A DNA stretch of 64,000 nt from contig NZ_JAAGPI010000024.1 of NCBI RefSeq assembly GCF_017104715.1, positions 87,137 to 151,136 on the forward strand, given 5' to 3'. This stretch comes from Burkholderia sp. Ac-20365 (lineage in GTDB: Bacteria > Pseudomonadota > Gammaproteobacteria > Burkholderiales > Burkholderiaceae). Under the pieces are notes generated by a model. It had not been told where the DNA came from and made no database searches. It was given only the letters and a program-made list of their open reading frames with translations. Shown here in pieces: positions 8,765-16,909 of this stretch. The first letter of the stretch is position 1. The number at the start of each line of letters is the position of its first letter. Made by a program: the position numbers and the translations under genes.

Positions 8765-10282
8765 TTACTTCGCAACCGGCATCGTGAACTCCGCGCCTTT
8801 TGCGATGCTATCGGGCCAGCGCTGCATGATGCTCTTGTAGTGCGTATAAAAACGCACGCCTTCTTCACCATACGCATGATGATCGCCGAACAGTGACTTC
8901 TTCCAGCCGCCGAATGAGTGCCACGCCATCGGCACAGGAATTGGCACATTGATACCGACCATGCCGATCTGGATCTGACGCGAGAATGCGCGTGCCACAC
9001 CGCCATCGGATGTAAAAAGCGACACGCCGTTCGCAAACTCATTCTTGTTGATCAGTTCGACGGCCGACGCAAAGTCAGGCACGCGCACTACGCACAGCAC
9101 GGGCCCGAAGATCTCTTCGCGATAGATCTTCATGTCGGTCTTCACGTCGTCGAACAAGGTGCCGCCAAGGAAGAAGCCTTTCTCGTGTCCCGGCACCTTG
9201 TGTCCGCGTCCATCGACGACGAGCTTCGCGCCTGCATCGACACCCGCATCGATATAACCCGACACCTTGTCGCGATGAACGGCCGTTACCAGCGGCCCCA
9301 TCTCCGCTTCGCCTTCCATGCCGTTCATGATCTTCAACGCCTTCACGCGCGGCGTGAGTCGATCGATCAGTTCGTCGGCGATATGACCCACTGCAACCGC
9401 AACCGAAATCGCCATGCAGCGCTCGCCCGCCGAACCGTACGCTGCGCCGATCAACGCATCGACGGCCTGATCCAGATCAGCATCCGGCATCACGACTAGA
9501 TGGTTCTTCGCACCGCCGAGCGCTTGTACGCGCTTGCCGCGTTTCGTGCCTTCCGTGTAGATGTATTCGGCAATCGGCGTCGAGCCGACGAACGACAGCG
9601 CCGTGACATCGGGATGCGCAAGCAATGCATCAACGGCAACCTTGTCGCCGTGCACGACATTGAACACACCATCCGGCAAGCCCGCTTCCTTCAGCAATTC
9701 AGCGAGACGAATGGATGCCGACGGATCGCGCTCCGATGGCTTCAACACGAACGTGTTGCCGCACGCGATCGCAACCGGGAACATCCAGCACGGCACCATC
9801 ATCGGGAAGTTGAACGGCGTGATGCCTGCGACTACACCAAGCGGCTGACGCAGATTCCAGTTGTCGATCCCGCCGCCGATCTGATCGGTGAAATCCGTCT
9901 TCAACAGATTCGGAATGCCGCATGCAAATTCGACGATCTCGATGCCGCGCATCACTTCGCCCTTCGCATCCGAGAACACCTTGCCGTGCTCGCGCGTAAT
10001 CAGTTCGGCGAGTTCGTCGTGGTGACGGTCGAGCAGTTCCTTGAACTTGAACAGCACGCGTGCGCGTTTGATCGGCGCGGTTTCGCTCCATGCAGGAAAC
10101 GCGGCCTTTGCGGCAGCAACAGCGGCATCGACTTCAGCGACGCTCGCGAGCGGCACACGCGAACTCACTTCGCCTGTGGCCGGGTTGAATACATCGCCGA
10201 AACGCTGGCTCGTGCCATCGACAGGATGGCCGTTGATCACGTGCGTCAATGCACGCAGCTTCGTTTGATCCGTCTCGCTCAT
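8765..10282 (-). CDS. mmsA: CoA-acylating methylmalonate-semialdehyde dehydrogenase
   Basis: This NAD-dependent aldehyde dehydrogenase (505 residues) converts methylmalonate or malonate semialdehyde to propionyl- or acetyl-CoA. The catalytic cysteine lies in YGSAGERCMAISVAV (about residue 287), with the MmsA-type GGAKNHLVVMPDAD upstream and EIFGPVLCVVR downstream. The frame is open to 10387, but the ATG at 10282 has a good ribosome-binding site (CAGGAGACACC) and begins with the expected MmsA N terminus. The GMC dehydrogenase gene follows 150 bases downstream on the same strand, and a LysR gene diverges upstream. The pair would oxidise a 3-hydroxyacid to its semialdehyde and then to acyl-CoA. 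Confidence 0.93.
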   Translation of the reverse strand: MSETDQTKLRALTHVINGHPVDGTSQRFGDVFNPATGEVSSRVPLASVAEVDAAVAAAKAAFPAWSETAPIKRARVLFKFKELLDRHHDELAELITREHGKVFSDAKGEVMRGIEIVEFACGIPNLLKTDFTDQIGGGIDNWNLRQPLGVVAGITPFNFPMMVPCWMFPVAIACGNTFVLKPSERDPSASIRLAELLKEAGLPDGVFNVVHGDKVAVDALLAHPDVTALSFVGSTPIAEYIYTEGTKRGKRVQALGGAKNHLVVMPDADLDQAVDALIGAAYGSAGERCMAISVAVAVGHIADELIDRLTPRVKALKIMNGMEGEAEMGPLVTAVHRDKVSGYIDAGVDAGAKLVVDGRGHKVPGHEKGFFLGGTLFDDVKTDMKIYREEIFGPVLCVVRVPDFASAVELINKNEFANGVSLFTSDGGVARAFSRQIQIGMVGINVPIPVPMAWHSFGGWKKSLFGDHHAYGEEGVRFYTHYKSIMQRWPDSIAKGAEFTMPVAK

Positions 10283-10431
10283 GGTGTCTCCTGAACAGGG
10301 ATTTTTGATGGTCGATGCTGCAGCGCAATGCGTCGCGCCTTTGCATGATGTTGGCAAGCGTAATCGGCAAGTGCCTCGCGAATCCAATAAGTAATGCTCA
10401 AATGCGATATAAGGCGCGTTAATATCAGCGG
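10283..10431. promoter_or_regulatory. Divergent promoter region, mmsA / LysR gene
   Basis: The 149-base gap between the divergent mmsA and LysR start codons must hold both promoters. LysR-type regulators normally bind such a gap to activate the facing operon and repress themselves. It is AT-richer at 10380-10430, and several T-N11-A patterns are possible. I cannot pick one with confidence. Confidence 0.55.
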
Positions 10432-11331
10432 ATGGACCTCACCCTGCTCCGCGCCTTTGCGACCGTGGCGCGCGAAGGCAATCTGACGCGCGCGGCCACG
10501 CAATTGCATCTGACCCAGCCCGCCGTCAGTTTGCAGATCAAGAATCTGCAAACCATGCTCGGCGTGACGCTGTTCACGCGCACGTCGCACGGTCTCTCGC
10601 TCACGCGCGACGGTCAGGCGCTGTTGCCGCACGCGGAGCGCGCGCTCGCGGCCGCCAGCGATGTGGAGCGCGCAGCGGCCACGTTGCGTCAGGAAGTGCG
10701 CGGGCGTCTGCGTATCGGCACGATTCTCGATCCGGCGTTTCTGCGCCTGGGCGGCTTTCTCAAGCAACTCGTCGAAACCTGGCCGCATATCGAAACGCAA
10801 TTGCGCCACGGCATGTCCGGCTGGGTGCGCGATCAGGTGCGCGCGGGGGAACTCGACGTCGGTTACTACATCGGCCAGCCCGACGAAGACGACACGCGCG
10901 ACGCCGCGATCTTCCACGCCGTCACGCTGACGCATTTCCAGTACCGGGTGCTGGCGCCGCCCGGCTGGAAGGATCGCGTGAAAGGGGCGCGTGACTGGCG
11001 CGCGCTCGCCGCGTTGCCGTGGATCTGGACGCCGCCCGCGTCCGCGCACAACCGCCTGCTGACGCGTCGCTTCGCCGAGGCCGGCGTCAAGCCGATCAAG
11101 GTCGCGGAGGTGGATCAGGAACCGTCGATGCTCGATCTCGTCAAATCGGGCGTTGGGCTCACGCTCGCGCGCGACGCGACCGCACTTGCCGAAGCGCACG
11201 CGCACGCGCTGACGATCGTCGAAGGCATCACCGTGCCGACCGAGCTGACGTTCATCACGCTCGCCGCGCACAAGGACGAGCCGGCCATCTCCGCGGCGCT
11301 GAAGCTGATCGAGCAGCAATGGTCGACGTAA
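10432..11331 (+). CDS. LysR-family transcriptional regulator (HpdR-like by context)
   Basis: This regulator has 299 residues, the standard LysR length. The N-terminal winged helix-turn-helix is clear (MDLTLLRAFATVAREGNLTR, then TQLHLTQPAVSLQIKNL), followed by a two-lobed effector domain from about residue 90. Its position facing mmsA and the GMC dehydrogenase suggests it activates them in response to their substrate, as HpdR does for 3-hydroxypropionate. The effector is inferred from neighbours, not from sequence. Confidence 0.92.
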   Translation: MDLTLLRAFATVAREGNLTRAATQLHLTQPAVSLQIKNLQTMLGVTLFTRTSHGLSLTRDGQALLPHAERALAAASDVERAAATLRQEVRGRLRIGTILDPAFLRLGGFLKQLVETWPHIETQLRHGMSGWVRDQVRAGELDVGYYIGQPDEDDTRDAAIFHAVTLTHFQYRVLAPPGWKDRVKGARDWRALAALPWIWTPPASAHNRLLTRRFAEAGVKPIKVAEVDQEPSMLDLVKSGVGLTLARDATALAEAHAHALTIVEGITVPTELTFITLAAHKDEPAISAALKLIEQQWST

Positions 11332-11590
11332 GCGGAATGCAACGTCGTGCGATATGAGCCGGCCTCATGACACAGCGATGCTTTTGTTCCATGCGCCCGC
11401 CGTGGCCTTTAACCACATCGTCATGAGCTTTTTGCTAGATTGACGCTTTGCCCGATTCAGCCCGCTGTTCCGTTTTCCGCTGTTCCGTATCCATTCTGGT
11501 TTCTGCCGGCCGGCTTGCGCACTCAGGCAACCGGGGCGAACCCGTCGTCGTCAGAAGCCATCCACGTTCACCTTCCGACAGGAGCTTCAC

Positions 11591-12121
11591 ATGGCACGCA
11601 ACATCGAAATCAAGGCCCGCGCCCAGCAGTTCGAGCAGCTTCGCGAGCGCGCCGCTGCCCTTTCGCCTGACGCTCCGTTGATCTTTCGTCAGCAGGACTT
11701 TTTCTACGACGTGCCGCGCGGCCGCCTGAAGCTGCGCCAGTTCGACGACGGCACGCCCGCCGAACTGATCTTCTATCAGCGCGACGACCGCGACGGCCCG
11801 AAGGCGTCGTACTACACGCGCAGCCCGGTGACGAACCCAGAAGCGATGCACTCGTTGCTCGCCACTGCGCTGACCACGCGCGGCATCGTCTCGAAGGAAC
11901 GGCACGTGTATATCGTCGGACGCACGCGGATTCATCTGGATCGCGTCGACGGTCTTGGCGACTTCATCGAACTCGAAGTCGTGCTCGCGCAGGATGACGA
12001 CGAAGAAGGCGGCGAAAAGGAAGCGCACGCCGTGTTCGCGAAGCTCGGCGTGCCGGAATCGGACCTCGTTGCGGTCGCGTATGTGGATATGCTGAATCAG
12101 GAGCCGCTGAAGGCAGCGTGA
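11591..12121 (+). CDS. CYTH-domain protein (class IV adenylate cyclase / thiamine-triphosphatase superfamily)
   Basis: This small cytoplasmic protein of 176 residues starts with MARNIEIKARAQ, containing the ExExK-like acidic-basic opening of CYTH domains (here EIKAR). It continues with the charged beta strands of a triphosphate tunnel: RGRLKLRQFDDG, AELIFYQRDD, RIHLDRVDGLGDFIELEVVL. The family includes class IV adenylate cyclases, thiamine triphosphatases and inorganic triphosphatases. The activity here cannot be decided. A good ribosome-binding site (ACAGGAG) precedes the ATG, and it appears to be a single-gene unit. Confidence 0.85.
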   Translation: MARNIEIKARAQQFEQLRERAAALSPDAPLIFRQQDFFYDVPRGRLKLRQFDDGTPAELIFYQRDDRDGPKASYYTRSPVTNPEAMHSLLATALTTRGIVSKERHVYIVGRTRIHLDRVDGLGDFIELEVVLAQDDDEEGGEKEAHAVFAKLGVPESDLVAVAYVDMLNQEPLKAA

Positions 12122-12140
12122 TGCTCCTCAAGCAGTGAAA

Positions 12141-12632
12141 TCAGACGTCGGCCGCGCCCGGCGTCAGATGACCAAGCGGCAGCGGGCCATTGCGCTTGAA
12201 CGTCGTCAGCACGATGTTCGAGCGCACGCTGTCGACGCCCGGCACGCGCATCAGCTTTTTCATCACGAACGACGACAGCGCGTTCAGATCCGGCGCCACG
12301 ATGCGCAGCAGATAATCCGCATCGCCGACCACAGCGTGGCATTCCAGCACTTCGGGCAGCACGTCGATCTGCTGCTGGAACTGCTCGATGATCGAATCGC
12401 CGTGGTGTTTCAGTTTCAGGCTCGTGAAAGCCGTCACGCCGAGTCCCAGCTTTTCAGGCCGCAGCACGACGCGATAGCCGTCGACCACGCCGATCGACTC
12501 CAACCGCTGCAGGCGCCGCCCGATCTGCGACGGCGACAGCGGCACCTGTTCGCCCAGTTGCTGATGCGTCGCGCGCCCGAAGCGCTGCAACACGTCCAAC
12601 AGCGCCAGATCGAAGTGATCGAGTTCCAGCAT
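12141..12632 (-). CDS. Lrp/AsnC-family transcriptional regulator, divergent from phhA
   Basis: This protein has 163 residues from ATG 12632. An upstream start at 12650 is possible, but the family begins at MLELDHFDLALLD. The helix-turn-helix (THQQLGEQVPLSPSQIGRRL) fills residues 20-45, followed by the RAM effector domain common to Lrp/AsnC proteins. It is transcribed away from phhA with a 131-base shared promoter region, so it very likely controls phenylalanine hydroxylase in response to an aromatic amino acid. This differs from the PhhR (TyrR-like) control known in Pseudomonas. Confidence 0.9.
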   Translation of the reverse strand: MLELDHFDLALLDVLQRFGRATHQQLGEQVPLSPSQIGRRLQRLESIGVVDGYRVVLRPEKLGLGVTAFTSLKLKHHGDSIIEQFQQQIDVLPEVLECHAVVGDADYLLRIVAPDLNALSSFVMKKLMRVPGVDSVRSNIVLTTFKRNGPLPLGHLTPGAADV

Positions 12633-12763
12633 GTGAATTCTCCGCACCAAATAGCCTTTCGATGCACGATTATCGCATTTTCGCCGTGTGATTCGGAAAA
12701 CTTGCGCCCTTTCCGTACGTTACCCGCTCTAGACTTGCATGATTACAACCATATCGGCAAGTC
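12633..12763. promoter_or_regulatory. Divergent promoter region, Lrp-type regulator / phhA
   Basis: This 131-base intergenic stretch between divergent starts is AT-richer than its surroundings (ACGATTATCGCATTTTCG at about 12663-12680). It should contain both promoters and the Lrp-type operator. I cannot fix exact -35/-10 boxes. Confidence 0.5.
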
Positions 12764-13654
12764 ATGTCAGTCCCGAACACCGCGAAGCTCAAGGAGCAAT
12801 TCGACGCCGGCCTCGAAACCCGTGCCGACTTCACCATCGATCAGCCGATGCATCGCTACGGCGCGGTCGATCACGCGGTATGGAAACAGCTCTATACGCG
12901 GCAGACAGCGCTGCTCAAGGGGCGTGTGTGCGACGAGTTTCTGCAAGGCGTGGAGCGGCTGAATCTGTCGCCGGAAAGCGTGCCGTCATTCGACGCGATC
13001 AACGAGCAACTGATGCCCGCCACCGGCTGGCGCATCGTCGCGGTGCCCGGCCTCGTGCCCGATCAGGTGTTCTTCGAGCATCTGGCGAACCGGCGCTTTC
13101 CTGTGACCTGGTGGATGCGACGCCCGGATCAGCTCGACTATCTGCAGGAGCCGGACTGCTTTCACGATCTGTACGGCCACGTTCCGCTGCTGATCAACCC
13201 GGTTTTCGCCGACTACGTTCACGCATACGGCCGCGCGGCGCTCGCAGCGCACGACGCGAATGCACTGCCGTTGCTTGCGCGTCTCTACTGGTACACCACC
13301 GAGTTCGGCCTGATCCGCGATGCCGCGAGTCCGAACGGCGTGAAAATCTATGGCGCGGGCATCGTGTCGAGCAAAGGTGAAACGCTCTACAGCCAGCTCA
13401 GCGACGCGCCCAATCGCATCGCGTTCGATCTCGAGCGCGTGATGCAGACGCAATACCGGATCGACACGTTCCAGAAGACCTATTTCGTGATTGATGATTT
13501 CGCGCAACTGTTCGACGTCGCGAACACCGATTTCGCGCCGCTGCTCGCAAAGCTTGCGCACGCGACGCCATTCCCCGCAGGCGAAGTGCGCGCAACCGAC
13601 ACCGTCATCACACGCGGCACCGGCGAAGGCTGGGCCACCGACGGCGACGTCTGA
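12764..13654 (+). CDS. phhA: Phenylalanine 4-monooxygenase
   Basis: This tetrahydrobiopterin- and non-heme-iron-dependent enzyme hydroxylates phenylalanine to tyrosine. It has 296 residues, a bacterial single-domain form without the eukaryotic regulatory domain. The iron-ligand set is visible: two His in CFHDLYGHVPLL (about residues 138-144) and the Glu in YWYTTEFGLI (about 184). The pterin carbinolamine dehydratase gene follows 90 bases downstream and recycles the cofactor product, forming a phhAB operon. The Lrp-type regulator diverges upstream. Confidence 0.96.
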   Translation: MSVPNTAKLKEQFDAGLETRADFTIDQPMHRYGAVDHAVWKQLYTRQTALLKGRVCDEFLQGVERLNLSPESVPSFDAINEQLMPATGWRIVAVPGLVPDQVFFEHLANRRFPVTWWMRRPDQLDYLQEPDCFHDLYGHVPLLINPVFADYVHAYGRAALAAHDANALPLLARLYWYTTEFGLIRDAASPNGVKIYGAGIVSSKGETLYSQLSDAPNRIAFDLERVMQTQYRIDTFQKTYFVIDDFAQLFDVANTDFAPLLAKLAHATPFPAGEVRATDTVITRGTGEGWATDGDV

Positions 13655-13744
13655 AGCGACGCGCTGCAACGCACGATCAACCGTGAAAAAATAGAAGCGC
13701 TGCGCTCGCAGCGTTAATGCGCACGGCATTTAAAAGGTGAGGCA

Positions 13745-14041
13745 ATGAACCAGAAACTTTCTTCCGAAGAACGCGCGACACAGGTCGCTCAACTCGATGG
13801 CTGGCAAAACGTCGAAGGCCGCGACGCAATCAAACGCCAGCTCAAATTCGCCGATTTCAACGAAGCATTCGGCTTCATGACGCGCGTCGCGATCAAGGCG
13901 CAGGAGATGGACCATCACCCGGAATGGTTCAACGTCTATAGCAATGTCGAGATCACGCTAGCGACGCACGATGCAAATGGAATCACAGAACGGGATATCC
14001 AGCTCGCCCGTTTTATCGATGGAATTGCGGCTGGGAAATAA
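13745..14041 (+). CDS. phhB: Pterin-4a-carbinolamine dehydratase
   Basis: This 98-residue protein regenerates dihydrobiopterin from the 4a-carbinolamine released by PhhA. The family core is present: EMDHHPEWFNVYSNVEITLATHD with the catalytic paired His, and ITERDIQLARFID at the C terminus. A ribosome-binding site AAAAGGTGAGGCA precedes the ATG. It is co-directional with phhA and almost certainly in the same operon. Confidence 0.95.
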   Translation: MNQKLSSEERATQVAQLDGWQNVEGRDAIKRQLKFADFNEAFGFMTRVAIKAQEMDHHPEWFNVYSNVEITLATHDANGITERDIQLARFIDGIAAGK

Positions 14042-14127
14042 ACGGTAAAACGGGCACTTTCCCGCTCCAAAACCCTTAGAAAACCCGCATATGAAAGCGT
14101 TTTGCAGGTAATCAGGCCACCAAACCT

Positions 14128-14358
14128 TCACTTCGTTAGGCCATTTTTAAGGGACACGTAAGAATCCCACGCGGCGCGGGCAATCTCGTCCAATGCTTCC
14201 TGCGACAGCGTGGTCTGTCGCTGTACAATCATCAGCGCATACGGCTTGGAGAGCGCGCTTGCCTCCTTGCACAGAACGAGTTCGTCACCGCTCGACGGCG
14301 AGCGGGATCGCCAGAAATTGATCGCGGCTTCCAGTTCGTAGATCGTAATATCGGACAT
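14128..14358 (-). CDS. DUF3717-type small protein
   Basis: From the ATG at 14358 this encodes 76 residues starting MSDITIYELEAAINFWRSRS and containing a mid-protein ASALSKPYALMI segment. That matches what I know of a small conserved Burkholderiaceae family (DUF3717) of unknown function. The frame is open to 14451, but the extra residues overlap the leader of the response-regulator gene and do not fit the family. It is divergent from the response regulator, with starts about 115 bases apart. No signal peptide or membrane segment is seen. Confidence 0.75.
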   Translation of the reverse strand: MSDITIYELEAAINFWRSRSPSSGDELVLCKEASALSKPYALMIVQRQTTLSQEALDEIARAAWDSYVSLKNGLTK

Positions 14359-14474
14359 GGCTGGCTGATCTTTCGAAGGCCGCATCGAACGGAACTTCGC
14401 ACGGCATTCTGTGCAGCAGGCGCCCCGGCGAACCGCGTGCCTCTTGCCCAACCCATTGTACTTGAGCGAAACCC

Positions 14475-15161
14475 ATGCGACTCCTTCTGATCGAAGACGA
14501 CCGCCCTATTGCGCGCGGCATCCAAAGCAGTCTCGAACAAGCCGGCTTCACGGTCGACATGGTCCACGACGGCATCTTCGCCGAACAGGCCCTCACACAA
14601 AACCGCCATGAGCTGGTGATCCTCGATCTGGGCCTGCCCGGTATCGACGGCATGACGCTGCTCTCGCGTTTCCGCCAGAGCAACCGTCACACGCCCGTGA
14701 TCGTGCTGACCGCACGCGACGAACTGAACGACCGCGTGCAAGGCCTCAATTCCGGCGCCGACGACTACATGCTCAAGCCGTTCGAACCCGCTGAGCTCGA
14801 AGCGCGCATCCGCGCCGTGATGCGCCGCAGCGGACCGCACGGCGACATGCCGCGTCCGGAAGTGTCGCTCGGCGGCGTGCGCCTGTCGGGTGTCGATCGC
14901 CGTATCTTCAACGACGACAAGCCGCTCGAACTGTCGCCGCGCGAATTCGCGGTGCTCGAAATGCTGCTGCTGCGTCATGGCCGCGTCGTCAGCAAGGCGC
15001 AACTGCAGGATCACCTGACGCACTTCGGCGGCGACCTCGGCGATACGGCAATCGAAGTCTATGTGCACCGCGTGCGCAAAAAGCTCGAAAACTGCCGCGT
15101 CGAAATCGTCACGGTGCGCGGTTTCGGCTATCTGCTCCAGGAAATCCGCCAGACGTCATAA
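14475..15161 (+). CDS. OmpR-family response regulator (TctD/QseB-like)
   Basis: This protein of 228 residues has a receiver domain at 1-115 with the acidic pair EDD near residue 7-9, the phospho-acceptor Asp in LVILDLGLPGIDG (about 51) and Lys in YMLKPFEP (about 101). A winged-helix DNA-binding domain follows from about 130 (LSPREFAVLEMLLLRHGRVV...VYVHRVRKKL). The cognate histidine kinase follows 194 bases downstream. The pair looks like TctD/TctE, which controls tricarboxylate uptake, but no tct transport genes are nearby, so the stimulus is unknown. Confidence 0.93.
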   Translation: MRLLLIEDDRPIARGIQSSLEQAGFTVDMVHDGIFAEQALTQNRHELVILDLGLPGIDGMTLLSRFRQSNRHTPVIVLTARDELNDRVQGLNSGADDYMLKPFEPAELEARIRAVMRRSGPHGDMPRPEVSLGGVRLSGVDRRIFNDDKPLELSPREFAVLEMLLLRHGRVVSKAQLQDHLTHFGGDLGDTAIEVYVHRVRKKLENCRVEIVTVRGFGYLLQEIRQTS

Positions 15162-15208
15162 TGGTCGTTGAGACCGTTGTGGTCTGACGGCGTCCGGGTC
15201 GTACGACG

Positions 15209-15247
15209 GGCGGCCGCAAGCGCATGTATGTATGCGCGGCGGCCGCC
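15209..15247 (+). promoter_or_regulatory. GC-rich hairpin between response regulator and kinase genes
   Basis: GGCGGCCGC at 15209-15217 pairs with the GCGGCCGCC ending at 15247, and the inner GCGCAT pairs with ATGCGC around a TGTATGT-type loop. There is no T run, so a terminator is unlikely. It sits in the unusually long 194-base spacer between two genes that normally overlap. It could reduce kinase expression or stabilise the upstream mRNA. Confidence 0.5.
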
Positions 15248-15355
15248 TGTGTCATTCAGCCCGGCGGCAGTCGCCAGATAGTCCGCATTTGAAGCGAAGT
15301 TTGTAGGTATGCCGGGCGCCGTGGATGGCGTCGGCCTTTTACCGCGGGTTCGATC

Positions 15356-16858
15356 ATGACTTATCCCGCCGCGAATAGCCTGCGTCGCCAGTTGCTGCGC
15401 CGGCTCGCCGCTCCCCTTTCGCTGCTCGCGCTGATGAGCGGCCTCATCGCGTACTGGCTCGCGTGGCAATACACGCAGCATGTGGTCGACCGTTCGCTTG
15501 CCGATCTCGCCACTGCCATTTCGAAGCAGATCCAGATTGCCGGCCCCGACGCGCCGATCACCGTGCCGCCGCTCGCGCAGGCAATGTTCTCCGATCCCGT
15601 CGAACAACTGGTGTATCGCATCAGCAATGGCGAAACAGAAATAGCAGGCGATCCGAAACTGCCGCTGCAAGGCACCAACGTGCGCCGCATGCACTATGCG
15701 TACGTGTTCGAAACGCAGCACGAAGGCACCGCCGTGCGCGTCGCGCAGGTTCGCGTCGATCAGCCGACGGGCAATCCCGTCGTCATCGAAGTCGGCCAGC
15801 CTGTGCATCATCGCTTTCGGATCGCTGCTGAATTTCTGGTCGCGATCATGATGCCGCTGCTGCTGTTGCTGCTCGCAGGCTGGGTGATCGTCTGGCGCGT
15901 CGTGAACCAGCAATTGAACCCGCTGACCGATCTCGCCGATTCGCTGAACCGGCAGACGCACACGTCGCTGGAACCCGTCGACGAAACCTTTGTTCCCGTC
16001 GAGATCCGTCCGCTGACGGGCGCGCTGAACGGTCTGCTCGACCGCCTGAAAGCCGCGCTCGATGCGCAGCGCAAATTCATCGCCGACGCTGCGCATCAGT
16101 TGCGCACGCCGCTCACGGCCATCAAGCTGCATGCGGAACAGGCCGCCATTGCGCGCGATCCGCATCAGACACTCGCTGCCGTAAAAGAGCTGCGCGCGGC
16201 CGCAGATCGCGCGGTACGTCTGTCGAATCAGTTGCTGTCACTTGCACGCGCCGAGCCGGGTGAACAGGCCGCGCGCTTCGTGAATCTCGATGTCGCATCG
16301 CTCGCGTTCGATACCGGCGCCGAATGGGTGCCGCGCGCGCTTGCCGTGCATGTCGACCTGGGTTTTCAGCGGCTCGACGATCCGTCGAACGATCATCCGC
16401 TGATTGCGCGCGGCAACCCCGTGCTGCTGCGCGAAGTGATCGCGAACCTGCTCGATAACGCATTGAAATACGTGCCGCCGTCGCGCATGAACGGCGCGCG
16501 TATCACGATGACGGTCGCGCAGACGGTCGTGGACGGCGTCGCGATGGCGGAAGTCACCGTCGAGGACAACGGCCCCGGCGTGCCGCAAAAGCAGCAACCC
16601 GATCTGTTCAAACGCTTCTTCCGCGGCGACGGACAGGGCTTGAGCGACGGCAGCGTCGATGGCGGTGCAGGTCTCGGCCTCGCCATCGTGCATGACATCA
16701 TGGCGCTGCATCGCGGCAGCGTGCATTACGAAGATGCTGCCGAGGGCGGTGCACGCTTTATCGTGCGTGTACCTGTCGCGACGGGCGCCGTGCTGCGCGA
16801 GCGCGAACCCGTGCGCGAGACAAAAAAACCGGCGCATCATGCGCCGGTCGATCCCTGA
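15356..16858 (+). CDS. Sensor histidine kinase, TctE-like
   Basis: This membrane kinase of 500 residues has a first transmembrane helix at about 15-35, a periplasmic sensor region (2CSK_N-like) to about 155, and a second helix at about 160-180 (LVAIMMPLLLLLLAGWVIVW). A HAMP-like linker follows, then the H-box ADAAHQLRTPLTAIKLHAE with the phosphorylated His near 245. The ATPase domain has N-box NLLDNALKY, G1 DNGPGVP and G2 GAGLGLAIVHDI. It partners the response regulator upstream. The last codons (KKPAHHAPVDP) coincide with a terminator hairpin read on the other strand. Confidence 0.93.
   Translation: MTYPAANSLRRQLLRRLAAPLSLLALMSGLIAYWLAWQYTQHVVDRSLADLATAISKQIQIAGPDAPITVPPLAQAMFSDPVEQLVYRISNGETEIAGDPKLPLQGTNVRRMHYAYVFETQHEGTAVRVAQVRVDQPTGNPVVIEVGQPVHHRFRIAAEFLVAIMMPLLLLLLAGWVIVWRVVNQQLNPLTDLADSLNRQTHTSLEPVDETFVPVEIRPLTGALNGLLDRLKAALDAQRKFIADAAHQLRTPLTAIKLHAEQAAIARDPHQTLAAVKELRAAADRAVRLSNQLLSLARAEPGEQAARFVNLDVASLAFDTGAEWVPRALAVHVDLGFQRLDDPSNDHPLIARGNPVLLREVIANLLDNALKYVPPSRMNGARITMTVAQTVVDGVAMAEVTVEDNGPGVPQKQQPDLFKRFFRGDGQGLSDGSVDGGAGLGLAIVHDIMALHRGSVHYEDAAEGGARFIVRVPVATGAVLREREPVRETKKPAHHAPVDP
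16822..16848 (-). terminator. Minus-strand terminator embedded in the kinase gene
   Basis: On the minus strand ACCGGCGCAT-G-ATGCGCCGGT is a perfect 10-bp stem followed by seven T, a textbook intrinsic terminator. It serves the convergent SET-domain gene, whose stop is 62 bases away. The same bases encode the C-terminal residues of the histidine kinase on the plus strand. Confidence 0.85.
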
Positions 16859-16909
16859 AGAACTGCGTGACGCGTGCGCTGCTTCCAGTCAGAAAGCAGC
16901 GCACTCTGA

